From positions 1-36,678 of the forward strand of contig JBIKVM010000008.1 in assembly GCA_044356825.1 (NCBI GenBank): a DNA stretch of 36,678 nt. The letters are read 5' to 3'. The stretch comes from JAUREX01 sp044356825 (GTDB lineage Bacteria > Pseudomonadota > Alphaproteobacteria > Rhodobacterales > Rhodobacteraceae). Numbering within the stretch: position 1 is the stretch's first letter; the number at the start of each line of letters is the position of its first letter. Shown piece after piece: positions 1-6,957 of the stretch. The notes beneath the pieces were generated by a model, which ran no database searches, was not told the origin of the DNA, and was given only the letters and a program-made list of their open reading frames with translations. A program made the position numbers and the translations under genes.

Positions 1-6
1 GCAGAG

Positions 7-585
7 ATGGCCAAGGATCCTAAGACCCCGCCCGAGATCGACATGATCCTGAGCTGGCGGAACATCGACCCCTCGCCCGCGCTTGCCGAGCTTGCCGCGA
101 CGCGCGCGCGGGCGCTCGCGCGCTTTCATCCCGGGATCTTGCGACTGCGTGCCACGATCGAGGCGCCGCGCACGCAGCATCAGCGCTCGGGCGAGGAGAT
201 CGTGGTGCATCTGCACCTCGACCTGCCAGGGCCGGATCTCGACACCACGGCTTCAGTGCGCCATTCCGACCTCGCAAAGAACGCCACCCTTGCCGTCGAT
301 GCGGCGTTCTCGAGCCTCGAGCGCCAACTCAAGGCCTTCGCGCAGCGCCAGCGCCGCGCGCAGGATATGCGGCAGCACCCCGACGTCGTGCATGGCACGC
401 TGGTCGAGATCGAACCCGAACTTGGCTGGGGGATGGTGCGCGCCGACACGGGCGCCGAGGTCTATGTCCAGGCCGACAGCCTCGTGAGCGGCCACTGGGC
501 CGATCTGGCACGCGGATCGCGGCTGCGCTTTCGCATCCGCGAGGGCGAGAAAGGCCCCTTTGCGACCGACGCGGCCCTGCTCTGA
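7..585 (+). CDS. Ribosome hibernation-promoting factor with C-terminal cold-shock-like domain
   Basis: The protein (192 aa) is predicted to bind the 30S subunit and inactivate or protect ribosomes in stationary phase. Residues about 12-115 read as an S30Ae/HPF-RaiA fold: an IVVHLHLDL-type beta strand followed by an amphipathic helix rich in Arg and Gln. Residues about 128-190 resemble a cold-shock or S1-like beta barrel (GTLVEIEPELGWGMV, AEVYVQ, a final KGPFAT). This HPF plus CSD architecture occurs in alphaproteobacteria and differs from long HPF with its dimerisation tail. The start is close to the window edge; an in-frame ATG at 43 is an alternative and an upstream start cannot be excluded. 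The gene converges on the cytochrome gene, with a hairpin between them. The fold assignment is from pattern recognition only. Confidence 0.8.
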   Translation: MAKDPKTPPEIDMILSWRNIDPSPALAELAATRARALARFHPGILRLRATIEAPRTQHQRSGEEIVVHLHLDLPGPDLDTTASVRHSDLAKNATLAVDAAFSSLERQLKAFAQRQRRAQDMRQHPDVVHGTLVEIEPELGWGMVRADTGAEVYVQADSLVSGHWADLARGSRLRFRIREGEKGPFATDAALL

Positions 586-598
586 GCGGGGCCGCATG

Positions 599-632
599 GG
601 CGCGATGCCGGAAATCCGGGTGGCATCGCGCC
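599..632. terminator. Perfect hairpin between convergent genes
   Basis: GGCGCGATGCC (599-609) pairs perfectly with GGCATCGCGCC (622-632) around a 12-base loop. It lies in the 56 bases between the stops of the hibernation factor gene and the cytochrome gene. There is no U-run on either strand, so it is probably a bidirectional RNA-stabilising or Rho-assisted end rather than a classical intrinsic terminator. Confidence 0.55.
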
Positions 633-641
633 TGCGGCGGA

Positions 642-1061
642 TCAGTTGCCCGCGGGTTCCTGGATCGCCTGCAGATATGAGACAAGCTCGAGAATGCGGC
701 TGCGCACGAGGATCTCGGAACCGAAGAGGCCCGCGTGCTCACCGATCTCGACCGTGTAGCGCCGGCCGAAGATCGGCATCGGGTTGCCATGCCCGCGCAC
801 GACCGCCCGCCCGTCGATCACCTGCATGACCTCTAGAAACGGAAAGCGCCCGTCGTTGCGCGCCGAAAGATCTGTGAGGCGCGGCACCGGTTCGCGGAAC
901 ATGGTCGCAATCGGGCCGTTGCCGTCGGCCTTCTCGCCATGGCACGAGGCGCAGGCGGCCATGTATTCATCGCGCCCGCGATCGAACTCGGGGCCTGGTT
1001 CTGCGGCAAGGGCGGGCCCCGCGAGCACGGCGAGCAGGGCAAGGGCGGAAATGCGGGGCAT
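642..1061 (-). CDS. Small periplasmic c-type cytochrome
   Basis: A 139 aa protein with an N-terminal signal peptide (hydrophobic core LALLAVLAGPALAA, probable cleavage near residue 20). It has one haem-attachment motif, CASCH, at residues 37-41. Met95 in the GNPMPIFG segment is a good candidate for the second axial ligand. The C-terminal helix (ILELVSYLQAIQ) is the usual last helix of class I cytochromes c. It is predicted to shuttle electrons in the periplasm; the partner cannot be told from the neighbours. GAGG lies about 8 bases upstream of the ATG. It stands alone, convergent with the hibernation factor gene. Confidence 0.85.
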   Translation of the reverse strand: MPRISALALLAVLAGPALAAEPGPEFDRGRDEYMAACASCHGEKADGNGPIATMFREPVPRLTDLSARNDGRFPFLEVMQVIDGRAVVRGHGNPMPIFGRRYTVEIGEHAGLFGSEILVRSRILELVSYLQAIQEPAGN

Positions 1062-1354
1062 GGCGGAACCTCATCAGGGGCTAAAGGGGTGCCGTGGCAG
1101 GTCAGGACGCGCCACCCGCGCCACAGACCGGCGGTCCGGCCTGCCGGGGCTGCCCCCCCACCACGACCCTACCCTTGTGCCACGCCCCAAGTGCGCCCGT
1201 CGGTGACGCCCCTCACGCACGGTCGACGCGAAAGTACCGATAAGACGAGCGGCGTCGCCACCGGACGGCAGTTGGTGGTGGGGGGCGGTCCAGTCTGGTA
1301 TGCAACCGCTGTGGCAACCCGCGATTCCAAGAGATTTCAACGGGTAGAAAGAGA
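1062..1354. other. Intergenic region, no gene seen
   Basis: These 293 bases separate the divergent cytochrome and transglutaminase-like genes and must hold both promoters. Reading frames here lack the G/C-biased third positions of the real genes. I saw no tRNA or riboswitch-like fold and no clear -35/-10 pair. Confidence 0.5.
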
Positions 1355-2101
1355 ATGCAGGATCACTTCCAGAGCTGTAGCGCCATCCGCGAGGAGATAT
1401 TCGAAAAGGTGACGGTGTCGAACACGCGCGATCATCTGGTGGAGTTGGATTGGGAGGCGAGTCTTGACGACATGCTCGAACTGTTTTCGCAAGACAGGGG
1501 TGGCGTATGGTGTGCGGGCGCGGCCTTTGTGCTGTTCAAGGCCTACATCGAGCGCGGCTTCGATGCGCATGTCCTGTCTTTCGGCCTCCCCGATGGCTTC
1601 AAGCACGCCACCACCCTCGTGCGGATCGGTGACGAGCTTTATCTGAACGACGCCTATCTGAACTTCGCCTACGCCGAGCCGTTCTTCGATCTCTTGCGTA
1701 AGGTGGCCGGGGGCAGAGTGCCCGCACCGATCATCGGAACGTCTCGGCGGCGTCCCGTTCTGGCCGAGGAACGCGACGAGGCGGGCTGGATCAGCGAGGT
1801 CACGGGCACCAGCCCATGGCGCGCATCGCGGCCGGGCGTGCGGCTCTACTCGGCCGAGATGTCGCTGCCAACGCTGCACGAGAAATATCGCGAGCCGGAT
1901 CTGGGCGAGGCGCTCGACCGGGTCGAGGCCGAGGGGTTGCCGCGCGATCTGACGTCGCTACTGCTCTATCCCTTCGGGCTCACGGGGTCCGAGGGGTGGG
2001 TCGACGATCCGGCGTCAGACCTCAACGGTGGCCTCTATGGTCGGATCGTCGCGCAGTGCGAGGGGTTGCGCGCGCACGCTCTGCGCCGTCTTGCGGGTTG
2101 A
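1355..2101 (+). CDS. Unrecognised protein with transglutaminase-like Cys-His-Asp arrangement
   Basis: A 248 aa soluble protein without signal peptide or membrane segment. I do not recognise the family by name. Residues 48-105 look like the core of a transglutaminase/cysteine-protease fold. Cys53 sits at the start of a helix (GGVWCAGAAFVLFKAY). His84 begins a strand (KHATTLVRIGDELYL), and Asp99 follows in YLNDAYLN. The C-H-D order and spacing (31 and 15 residues) fit the canonical papain-like triad of that superfamily. The C-terminal half (about 120-248) is charged and has no recognised domain. Codon use is a little less G/C-biased at the 5' end than in the neighbours, consistent with transfer. 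It is monocistronic and convergent with the corrinoid protein gene, with 6 bases between the stops. The enzymatic role is inferred only. Confidence 0.6.
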   Translation: MQDHFQSCSAIREEIFEKVTVSNTRDHLVELDWEASLDDMLELFSQDRGGVWCAGAAFVLFKAYIERGFDAHVLSFGLPDGFKHATTLVRIGDELYLNDAYLNFAYAEPFFDLLRKVAGGRVPAPIIGTSRRRPVLAEERDEAGWISEVTGTSPWRASRPGVRLYSAEMSLPTLHEKYREPDLGEALDRVEAEGLPRDLTSLLLYPFGLTGSEGWVDDPASDLNGGLYGRIVAQCEGLRAHALRRLAG

Positions 2102-2107
2102 CTGGCG

Positions 2108-2806
2108 TCAGGCCTGCATGCGGTTGTGCTTGCGCGCCATGAACTGCTTGGCGGTCTCGACCGCCACCGCGGCGTCACGGCAATAGGCATCCGCCCCGAT
2201 GGCGCGGCCGAACTCTTCGTTCAGCGGCGCGCCGCCCACGAGCACGATGTAATCCTCGCGCATGCCCTTTTCCTTCATCGTGTCGATCACGACCTTCATG
2301 TAGGGCATCGTCGTCGTGAGCAGCGCCGACATGCCGAGGATGTCGGGCTGTTCGCGGTCGATCGCGTCGAGGTATTTCTCGACCGCGTTATTGATGCCGA
2401 GGTCGATGACCTCGAAGCCCGCGCCTTCCATCATCATGCCCACGAGGTTCTTGCCGATGTCGTGGATGTCGCCCTTGACGGTGCCGATCACCATCTTGCC
2501 CATGCGGGGGGCGCCCGTCTCGGCCAGGAGCGGCTTGAGGATCGCCATGCCGGCCTTCATCGCGTTGGCGGCCAGAAGCACCTCGGGGACAAAGAGGATC
2601 CCGTCGCGGAAGTCGTTGCCGACGATGGTCATGCCCGCCACGAGCGACTTCGTCAGCACGTCGTAGGGCGTCCAGCCGCGCTCGAGCAGGATGCGCACGC
2701 CCTCCTCGATCTCCTCCTTGAGGCCATCGTAGAGGTCATCGTGCATCTGGAGCACGAGTTCGTCGTCCGAGAGGTCGGACAGGATGATCTCGTCGTCGTC
2801 GGCCAT
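2108..2806 (-). CDS. Corrinoid (B12-binding) protein of a split methionine synthase
   Basis: A 232 aa protein with a helical cap domain (about 15-95) and a Rossmann-like cobalamin-binding domain (about 100-225). The signature DIHDIGKN supplies the lower-axial His in the D-x-H-x-x-G motif. It is followed by the SALLTTT segment and the VLVGGAPLN loop, both typical of base-off/His-on corrinoid proteins (MtbC, or the MetH B12 module). In Rhodobacterales such free-standing modules work with a separate homocysteine methyltransferase; the probable partner lies 1.5 kb away on the same strand. The ATG at 2806 is chosen because it begins the acidic N-terminus and follows AGGTG. A longer frame upstream is basic and out of family. 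It is divergent from the radical SAM gene. The methyl donor module is not in this window. Confidence 0.88.
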   Translation of the reverse strand: MADDDEIILSDLSDDELVLQMHDDLYDGLKEEIEEGVRILLERGWTPYDVLTKSLVAGMTIVGNDFRDGILFVPEVLLAANAMKAGMAILKPLLAETGAPRMGKMVIGTVKGDIHDIGKNLVGMMMEGAGFEVIDLGINNAVEKYLDAIDREQPDILGMSALLTTTMPYMKVVIDTMKEKGMREDYIVLVGGAPLNEEFGRAIGADAYCRDAAVAVETAKQFMARKHNRMQA

Positions 2807-2914
2807 GGGGACACCTGTGCACGTTTCGCCCCTCCTTGGGGCCAAAGCCTTGCGCGAACTTGCCCTTTTGCGACACGCCGGACGCGCAAACCGACACGGG
2901 CAGGAAACGGGGGC

Positions 2915-2944
2915 TTGCATGTGTTCCTATTTTGTTTCTATCTG
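2915..2944 (+). promoter_or_regulatory. LexA-like (SOS) box within candidate promoter of the radical SAM gene
   Basis: GTTC-N7-GTTT (2923-2937) differs at one base from the alphaproteobacterial LexA box GTTC-N7-GTTC, and the spacer is T-rich as in known boxes. It lies between a TTGCAT hexamer (2915-2920) and a weak TATCTG (2939-2944), where a repressor would block transcription. The ATG follows at 2950 with no strong Shine-Dalgarno sequence. The site call is inference from pattern. Confidence 0.45.
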
Positions 2945-2949
2945 GCGGC

Positions 2950-4023
2950 ATGGAGTTGCCCGACCCCGCCCTCCGCCTGCGCGCGCGCGGCAGCGCGACC
3001 GCCCCGGCGGGGCGGTTCGAGCGTCTGGCGAGTGTCCCCGAGCCCGACGGCTGGGCCGCGCCCGAGGCGCATCTTCTGCGCACCGAGATCCGGGAGGAGG
3101 TGCCGCGCGCGGCCCTCGCCTGGAACCGCTCGCCCGATCTGCCGTTCGACCGCAGCCTCAATCCCTATCGGGGCTGCGAGCATGGCTGCGCCTATTGCTA
3201 TGCCCGCCCGACCCATGCCTGGCTCGGCCTCTCGCCCGGGCTCGACTTCGAGACGCGGCTGGTGGCGCGCCCGGGCCTCGGGCCGGCGCTCGCGCGCGAG
3301 TTCTGCGCCCGCGGCTATGCCCCCGCCCCGATCGCCATCGGCACCGCGACCGACCCCTATCAGCCCGCCGAGGCGCGCGCGCGGATCATGCCCGAGGTGC
3401 TGCGCGTGCTGGCGGAGTTTCGCCATCCCGCCTCGATCACGACGCGGGGCGCGCTGATCGCGCGCGATCTCGACGCCATCGCGGCGCTCGCGCGGCAGGG
3501 GCTGATGCGGGTGGGGGTCAGCATCACGACGCTCGACCCCGATCTGGCCCGCGCGATGGAGCCGCGCGCCCCCGCCCCCGCGCGACGGCTCGAGACGATC
3601 GCGACGCTCGCGGCCGCGGGCGTGCCGGTGCGGGTGATGGTCGCGCCCGTCATCCCCGGCCTGACCGACCCCGAGATCGAGCGCATCCTCGGCGCCGCGC
3701 GCGCCGCCGGGGCGGTGGCGGCAACCCTCATCCCGCTGCGCCTGCCCGGCGATGTCGCGGGCCTGTTCCGCGACTGGCTCGCGCGCGCCGTGCCCGAGCG
3801 GGCCGACAAGGTGATGGCACGGGTGCGCGAGATGAACGGCGGGCGCGACCACGACCCGCGCTTCGGCCGGCGGATGCGCGGCGCGGGCGTCTGGGCCGAT
3901 CTGATCCGCCGGCGGTTCGAACTCGCGCTGGCGCGCGAGGGCCTCGCCGAGCGGCTGCCGGATTTGCGCTGCGACCTCTTCCGCGTCCCGGCGGCACCGG
4001 GCGCGCAACTCTCGCTCTTCTAG
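2950..4023 (+). CDS. Radical SAM protein of the PA0069/SplB-like family
   Basis: A 357 aa protein with the radical SAM iron-sulphur motif in CEHGCAYCYARP (C-x3-C-x2-C, residues about 76-83), preceded by LNPYRGC as in spore photoproduct lyase-like proteins. A TATDPYQP segment and an ITTRGALIARDLD strand continue the barrel. The family is often called DNA repair photolyase in databases, but the substrate of this branch is not established to my knowledge. The ATG at 2950 is preferred because family members begin with an Arg/Gly-rich stretch and a GRFER-like motif, which follows here. An upstream in-frame extension would read through the candidate LexA box. It is divergent from the corrinoid gene and probably monocistronic. 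A role in DNA damage response is inferred from the box and the SplB resemblance. Confidence 0.82.
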   Translation: MELPDPALRLRARGSATAPAGRFERLASVPEPDGWAAPEAHLLRTEIREEVPRAALAWNRSPDLPFDRSLNPYRGCEHGCAYCYARPTHAWLGLSPGLDFETRLVARPGLGPALAREFCARGYAPAPIAIGTATDPYQPAEARARIMPEVLRVLAEFRHPASITTRGALIARDLDAIAALARQGLMRVGVSITTLDPDLARAMEPRAPAPARRLETIATLAAAGVPVRVMVAPVIPGLTDPEIERILGAARAAGAVAATLIPLRLPGDVAGLFRDWLARAVPERADKVMARVREMNGGRDHDPRFGRRMRGAGVWADLIRRRFELALAREGLAERLPDLRCDLFRVPAAPGAQLSLF

Positions 4024-4312
4024 CGTCGGCCGCCCCGCCCGAGGTGCCGCCTGACCGGCAGATCTGCCCCGTCGTCGGGTGGCCGGTCGCAACCCTCATG
4101 CCCGCCGCGGAGAAGTCCCACGCGATCGTGCCGCACGGACGGCGGCGCCGATGCCGTGGACGCGCGCGAGATCATGGAGGGATGCGCCCGCCCGAGGGCC
4201 GAACGCTTCGCTGGCCGTGGCAAGACCCGCCGCGACAAAGACGGCAAGGACGCCCCATGGCGGAAACGCCAGCCCCGTCCGATCCGTCGGCGCTGGCTGG
4301 CGCGTGCGGCGA
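4024..4312. other. Intergenic region between convergent genes, no convincing gene
   Basis: These 289 bases separate the stops of the radical SAM and homocysteine methyltransferase genes. A minus-strand frame (4096-4353) encodes one hydrophobic stretch, but it lacks a good start and G/C-biased third positions, so I do not call it. No clear terminator was found. Confidence 0.4.
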
Positions 4313-5323
4313 TCATCCCCGCCGGCGGCGTTCGCGGCGGGGGGCGCCGGCATCGTCGCCGGTGCCGTCCGAGGCCGAGGAGAAGCCTCCGAGGGTGGCC
4401 GCGACGGTCTCGAGCGCCGGGCGATCTCCGCGCGGGCGCGACTCGAGCGCATCGCGCATCGCGCGCAGATGCTCGGGCATGGTGCCGCAGCAGCCGCCGA
4501 TGATCCGCACCCCCGCATCGCGCGCGAGCACCGCATATTCGGCCATCAGCTCGGGCGTGCCGTCGTAATGGATGTGGCCGTCGTGGTATTTCGGGATCCC
4601 GGCATTGCCCTTGGCGACGACCGGCCGCTCCGTCCCCTGCGCGAGGAAGCCGAGCACCGTCCGCAGCAGGTCCGCCGCCCCGACGCCGCAGTTGGCGCCG
4701 AAGGCCACGGGCGGGTTCGGGAGCTTCTCGACCAGATCGACGAGAGCTGCCGAGGTCACGCCCATCATGGTGCGACCGGCGGTGTCGAAGCTCATGGTGC
4801 CGACCCAGGGCATGCCGGCCAGGGCACAGGCCTCGGCGGCGGCACGGAATTCCTCGGGCGCCGAGATCGTCTCGACCCAGAGCACATCGGCCCCGCCCGC
4901 CTTCAGCCCCTCGGCCTGTTCGTGAAAGATCTCGACCGCGAGCGCATGCGTGAGCGCCCCCATCGGCTCCATGATCTCGCCCGTCGGGCCCATCGAGCCC
5001 GCGACGATGACCGGACGCCCGGCGCGGTCGGCAACCTCGCGGCCGATCTCGGCGGCAACGCGGTTGAGTTCGGCGACCCGCCCCTGCGCCCCGTGGAGCT
5101 TCAACCGCGCGGCATTTGCGCCGAAGCTGTTCGTAAGGAACAGATCCGACCCGGCCTCTACCGCGCCGCGATAGAGACTGAGGATATTGTCCGGTTTGTC
5201 GACATTCCACAATTCCGGCGGATCGCCCGAACCCAGCCCCATGTTGAAGAGGTTCGTGCCGGTGGCACCGTCGGCCATGATCCAGTCGCGCGCGGCGAGC
5301 AGACGGGAAAGCGGATCGGTCAT
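4313..5323 (-). CDS. Homocysteine S-methyltransferase (betaine-homocysteine methyltransferase type)
   Basis: A 336 aa TIM-barrel enzyme that methylates homocysteine to methionine. The N-terminus (MADGATGTNLF) and the zinc ligands are visible: a Cys in GANCG and the Cys pair in GGCCGT near residue 285. These define the Pfam S-methyl_trans family, which includes BHMT and the first module of MetH. It lacks folate- and B12-binding domains. The free-standing corrinoid protein on the same strand is the likely methyl carrier, forming a split cobalamin-dependent methionine synthase; direct use of betaine is the alternative. The ATG at 5323 follows an AGGG and starts the conserved region. The last 25 or so residues are Asp/Gly/Arg-rich and look disordered. 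I found no SAM-type riboswitch in the 109 bases upstream. Confidence 0.87.
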   Translation of the reverse strand: MTDPLSRLLAARDWIMADGATGTNLFNMGLGSGDPPELWNVDKPDNILSLYRGAVEAGSDLFLTNSFGANAARLKLHGAQGRVAELNRVAAEIGREVADRAGRPVIVAGSMGPTGEIMEPMGALTHALAVEIFHEQAEGLKAGGADVLWVETISAPEEFRAAAEACALAGMPWVGTMSFDTAGRTMMGVTSAALVDLVEKLPNPPVAFGANCGVGAADLLRTVLGFLAQGTERPVVAKGNAGIPKYHDGHIHYDGTPELMAEYAVLARDAGVRIIGGCCGTMPEHLRAMRDALESRPRGDRPALETVAATLGGFSSASDGTGDDAGAPRRERRRRG

Positions 5324-5432
5324 GTCGTACCCTGCGCGGCGGCGAATGTCTCGCGGCGCGCCCGGCCGCGGTGGGGCGCGCACGCCCTCATCTGCCACGG
5401 ACGGGCGCGCAGGGCAAATGCATTCGCGCCCT

Positions 5433-5744
5433 TCAGGGGCTGACGATCTGCGCGCGCGCCTCGCCCTCGGCCGCGGTCAGGCGGGCGCGGATCTCGGCTT
5501 CAGTCGCGTGCCCCTCGAGATCGGCGCTGAGCTTGCGGATGATGTCCTCGTCGCCCTGCTCCTCGAAATCGGCCAGCACGACGTCCCGGGCATAGGTCTC
5601 GGCGGCCTCGCCCGTCTTGCCGAGCATACCCGCGGCCCAAAGGCCCGTGATCTTGTTGCGCCGCGCGGTGATGCGAAAGCGCGTTTCATCATCAAGGGCA
5701 AATTTCGCCTCGGCTGCGCGCTGGCGATCGTCGAACGTGGTCAT
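5433..5744 (-). CDS. F1Fo-ATP synthase inhibitor zeta subunit (DUF1476)
   Basis: A 103 aa protein of the DUF1476 family, characterised in Paracoccus denitrificans as the zeta subunit that blocks ATP hydrolysis by the F1Fo-ATPase. The family start MTTFDDR, the basic RRNKITGLWAA helix and the C-terminal four-helix pattern are all present. The N-terminal stretch is the region known to insert into F1. The start at 5744 matches the family N-terminus; the open frame extends further upstream only by chance. It is divergent from purC, a neighbourhood that recurs in Rhodobacterales. Confidence 0.88.
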   Translation of the reverse strand: MTTFDDRQRAAEAKFALDDETRFRITARRNKITGLWAAGMLGKTGEAAETYARDVVLADFEEQGDEDIIRKLSADLEGHATEAEIRARLTAAEGEARAQIVSP

Positions 5745-5827
5745 GGCTGGCCCTCTGGCTGCTGCGGAAAATGCCTTCGAACGCAGATATGTGTGCGCCT
5801 GCGCGCCCCTGCAAGAGCCGCGCTGCC

Positions 5828-5856
5828 TTGCGACATGCGGTCGGGTGGCGTATATG
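5828..5856 (+). promoter_or_regulatory. Candidate sigma-70-type promoter for purC
   Basis: TTGCGA (5828-5833) and TATATG (5851-5856) are separated by 17 bases, each matching four of six consensus positions. The purC ATG lies 53 bases downstream of the -10 element. No purine riboswitch fold was seen in the leader. Confidence 0.4.
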
Positions 5857-5908
5857 CGCACCGCGGTCCGTCGCGCCCGAAGCGCGCCGGTGACCCGGCG
5901 GAGCATGC

Positions 5909-6691
5909 ATGGCACGGCGCAAGAAGATCTACGAAGGCAAGGCAAAAATCCTCTATGAAGGCCCGGAGCCGGGGACCCTCATCCAGTATTTCAAGGACGA
6001 GGCAATGGCTGTTCCGGCCTCTGCCGTGGCTGGCGAAGGCGGCGACGGCGCGGTGGCCGAGGGGCGCGGGGTCCTTAACAACCGCCTGTCGGAGTTCTTC
6101 CTCAACGGCCTCAACGGCATCGGGGTGCCGACCTATTTCATTCGCCGCCTGAACATGCGCGAGCAACTGATCCGCATGGTCGAGGTGATCCCGCTCTATG
6201 TCGTGGTGCGCAACTTCGCGGCCGGCGAGATGTCCGAGCGCCTCGGCATCGTCGAGGGCACCGCCCTGCCCCGCCCGATCGTTGAGTTCTACTTCAACGA
6301 CGAGAAGCTCGGCGATCCGCTCGTGACCGAGGAACACATCATCGCCTTCGGCTGGGCCAGCCAGCAGGATCTCGATGACATGGTGGCGCTCGCGCTGCGG
6401 GTCAACGATTTCCTCTCGGGCGTGATGCTCGGGGTCGGGATGCGGCTTGCGGATTTCCGCATCGAGGTCGGCCGGATCTGGGAGGGTGATTTCATGCGCA
6501 TCATCCTCGCCGACGAGATCAGCCCCGACACCTGCCGGCTGTGGGACATGCGCGACGGCGAGGGGCCGCTGCCCGAGGGCGGGCGCGCGACACCGCGCGT
6601 GCCCGAGGATGTCTATGCCGAACTCGCGCGGCGGCTGGGCGTGCTGCCCTCGGCGGTCACGCACCCGATGCGGCCGACGCTGATCAACTGA
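5909..6691 (+). CDS. purC: SAICAR synthetase (PurC) with two aberrant segments
   Basis: Joins aspartate to CAIR with ATP in purine synthesis (260 aa). Much of the family is intact: the start RRKKIYEGKAK, GVLNNRLSEFF, VVVRNFAAGEMSERLG, FGWASQQD, RVGRIWEGDF-like core and ISPDTCRLWD. Two conserved parts are not. After FKDEA, where the family has a T/S-A-x-N/D loop, this protein reads MAVPASAVAGEGGDGAVAEG and is about seven residues longer. After RLWD the usual charged DKDxFR stretch is replaced by a Gly/Pro-rich one. The reading frame stays open and no simple frameshift restores the motifs. It may be a divergent but active enzyme, or a decaying copy with another purC elsewhere. It is first in the operon with purS 10 bases downstream. 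Confidence 0.85.
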   Translation: MARRKKIYEGKAKILYEGPEPGTLIQYFKDEAMAVPASAVAGEGGDGAVAEGRGVLNNRLSEFFLNGLNGIGVPTYFIRRLNMREQLIRMVEVIPLYVVVRNFAAGEMSERLGIVEGTALPRPIVEFYFNDEKLGDPLVTEEHIIAFGWASQQDLDDMVALALRVNDFLSGVMLGVGMRLADFRIEVGRIWEGDFMRIILADEISPDTCRLWDMRDGEGPLPEGGRATPRVPEDVYAELARRLGVLPSAVTHPMRPTLIN

Positions 6692-6701
6692 CGGGGCGAC
6701 C

Positions 6702-6941
6702 ATGCGCGCACGGGTAGAGGTGATGCTGAAGCAGGGCGTGCTCGACCCGCAGGGCGAGGCGGTGCGCGCGGCACTGGGCGCGCTCGGCTTCGCGGGGGTC
6801 GAGGCGGTGCGGCAGGGCAAGCTGATCGAGATCGACCTGGCCGCCACCGACCGTGCTGCGGCCGAGGCCGAGGTGCGCGCGATGTGCGACAAGCTTCTCG
6901 CCAACACCGTGATCGAACGCTACGCGGTCGAGATCCTCTGA
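6702..6941 (+). CDS. purS: FGAM synthase subunit PurS
   Basis: A 79 aa protein, the small subunit that bridges PurL and PurQ in the three-part phosphoribosylformylglycinamidine synthase. The family pattern is clear: VxLKxGVLDPQGEAV at the start, LGFAGVEAVRQGKLIEI in the middle and LLANTVIERY near the end. It lies 10 bases after purC in the same direction. PurL is not in the window. The next gene is an alcohol dehydrogenase, not purQ as would be usual. Confidence 0.95.
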   Translation: MRARVEVMLKQGVLDPQGEAVRAALGALGFAGVEAVRQGKLIEIDLAATDRAAAEAEVRAMCDKLLANTVIERYAVEIL

Positions 6942-6957
6942 ACGCCGGGGAGGTCCG

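Noticed and set aside
4096..4353. Minus-strand 85-codon frame with one hydrophobic stretch
   Set aside because: No ribosome binding site at a suitable start, weak third-position G/C bias and no recognised similarity.
5324..5432. Possible SAM or SAH riboswitch before the homocysteine methyltransferase gene
   Set aside because: None of the conserved SAM-II, SAM/SAH or SAM-V sequence elements that I know are present.
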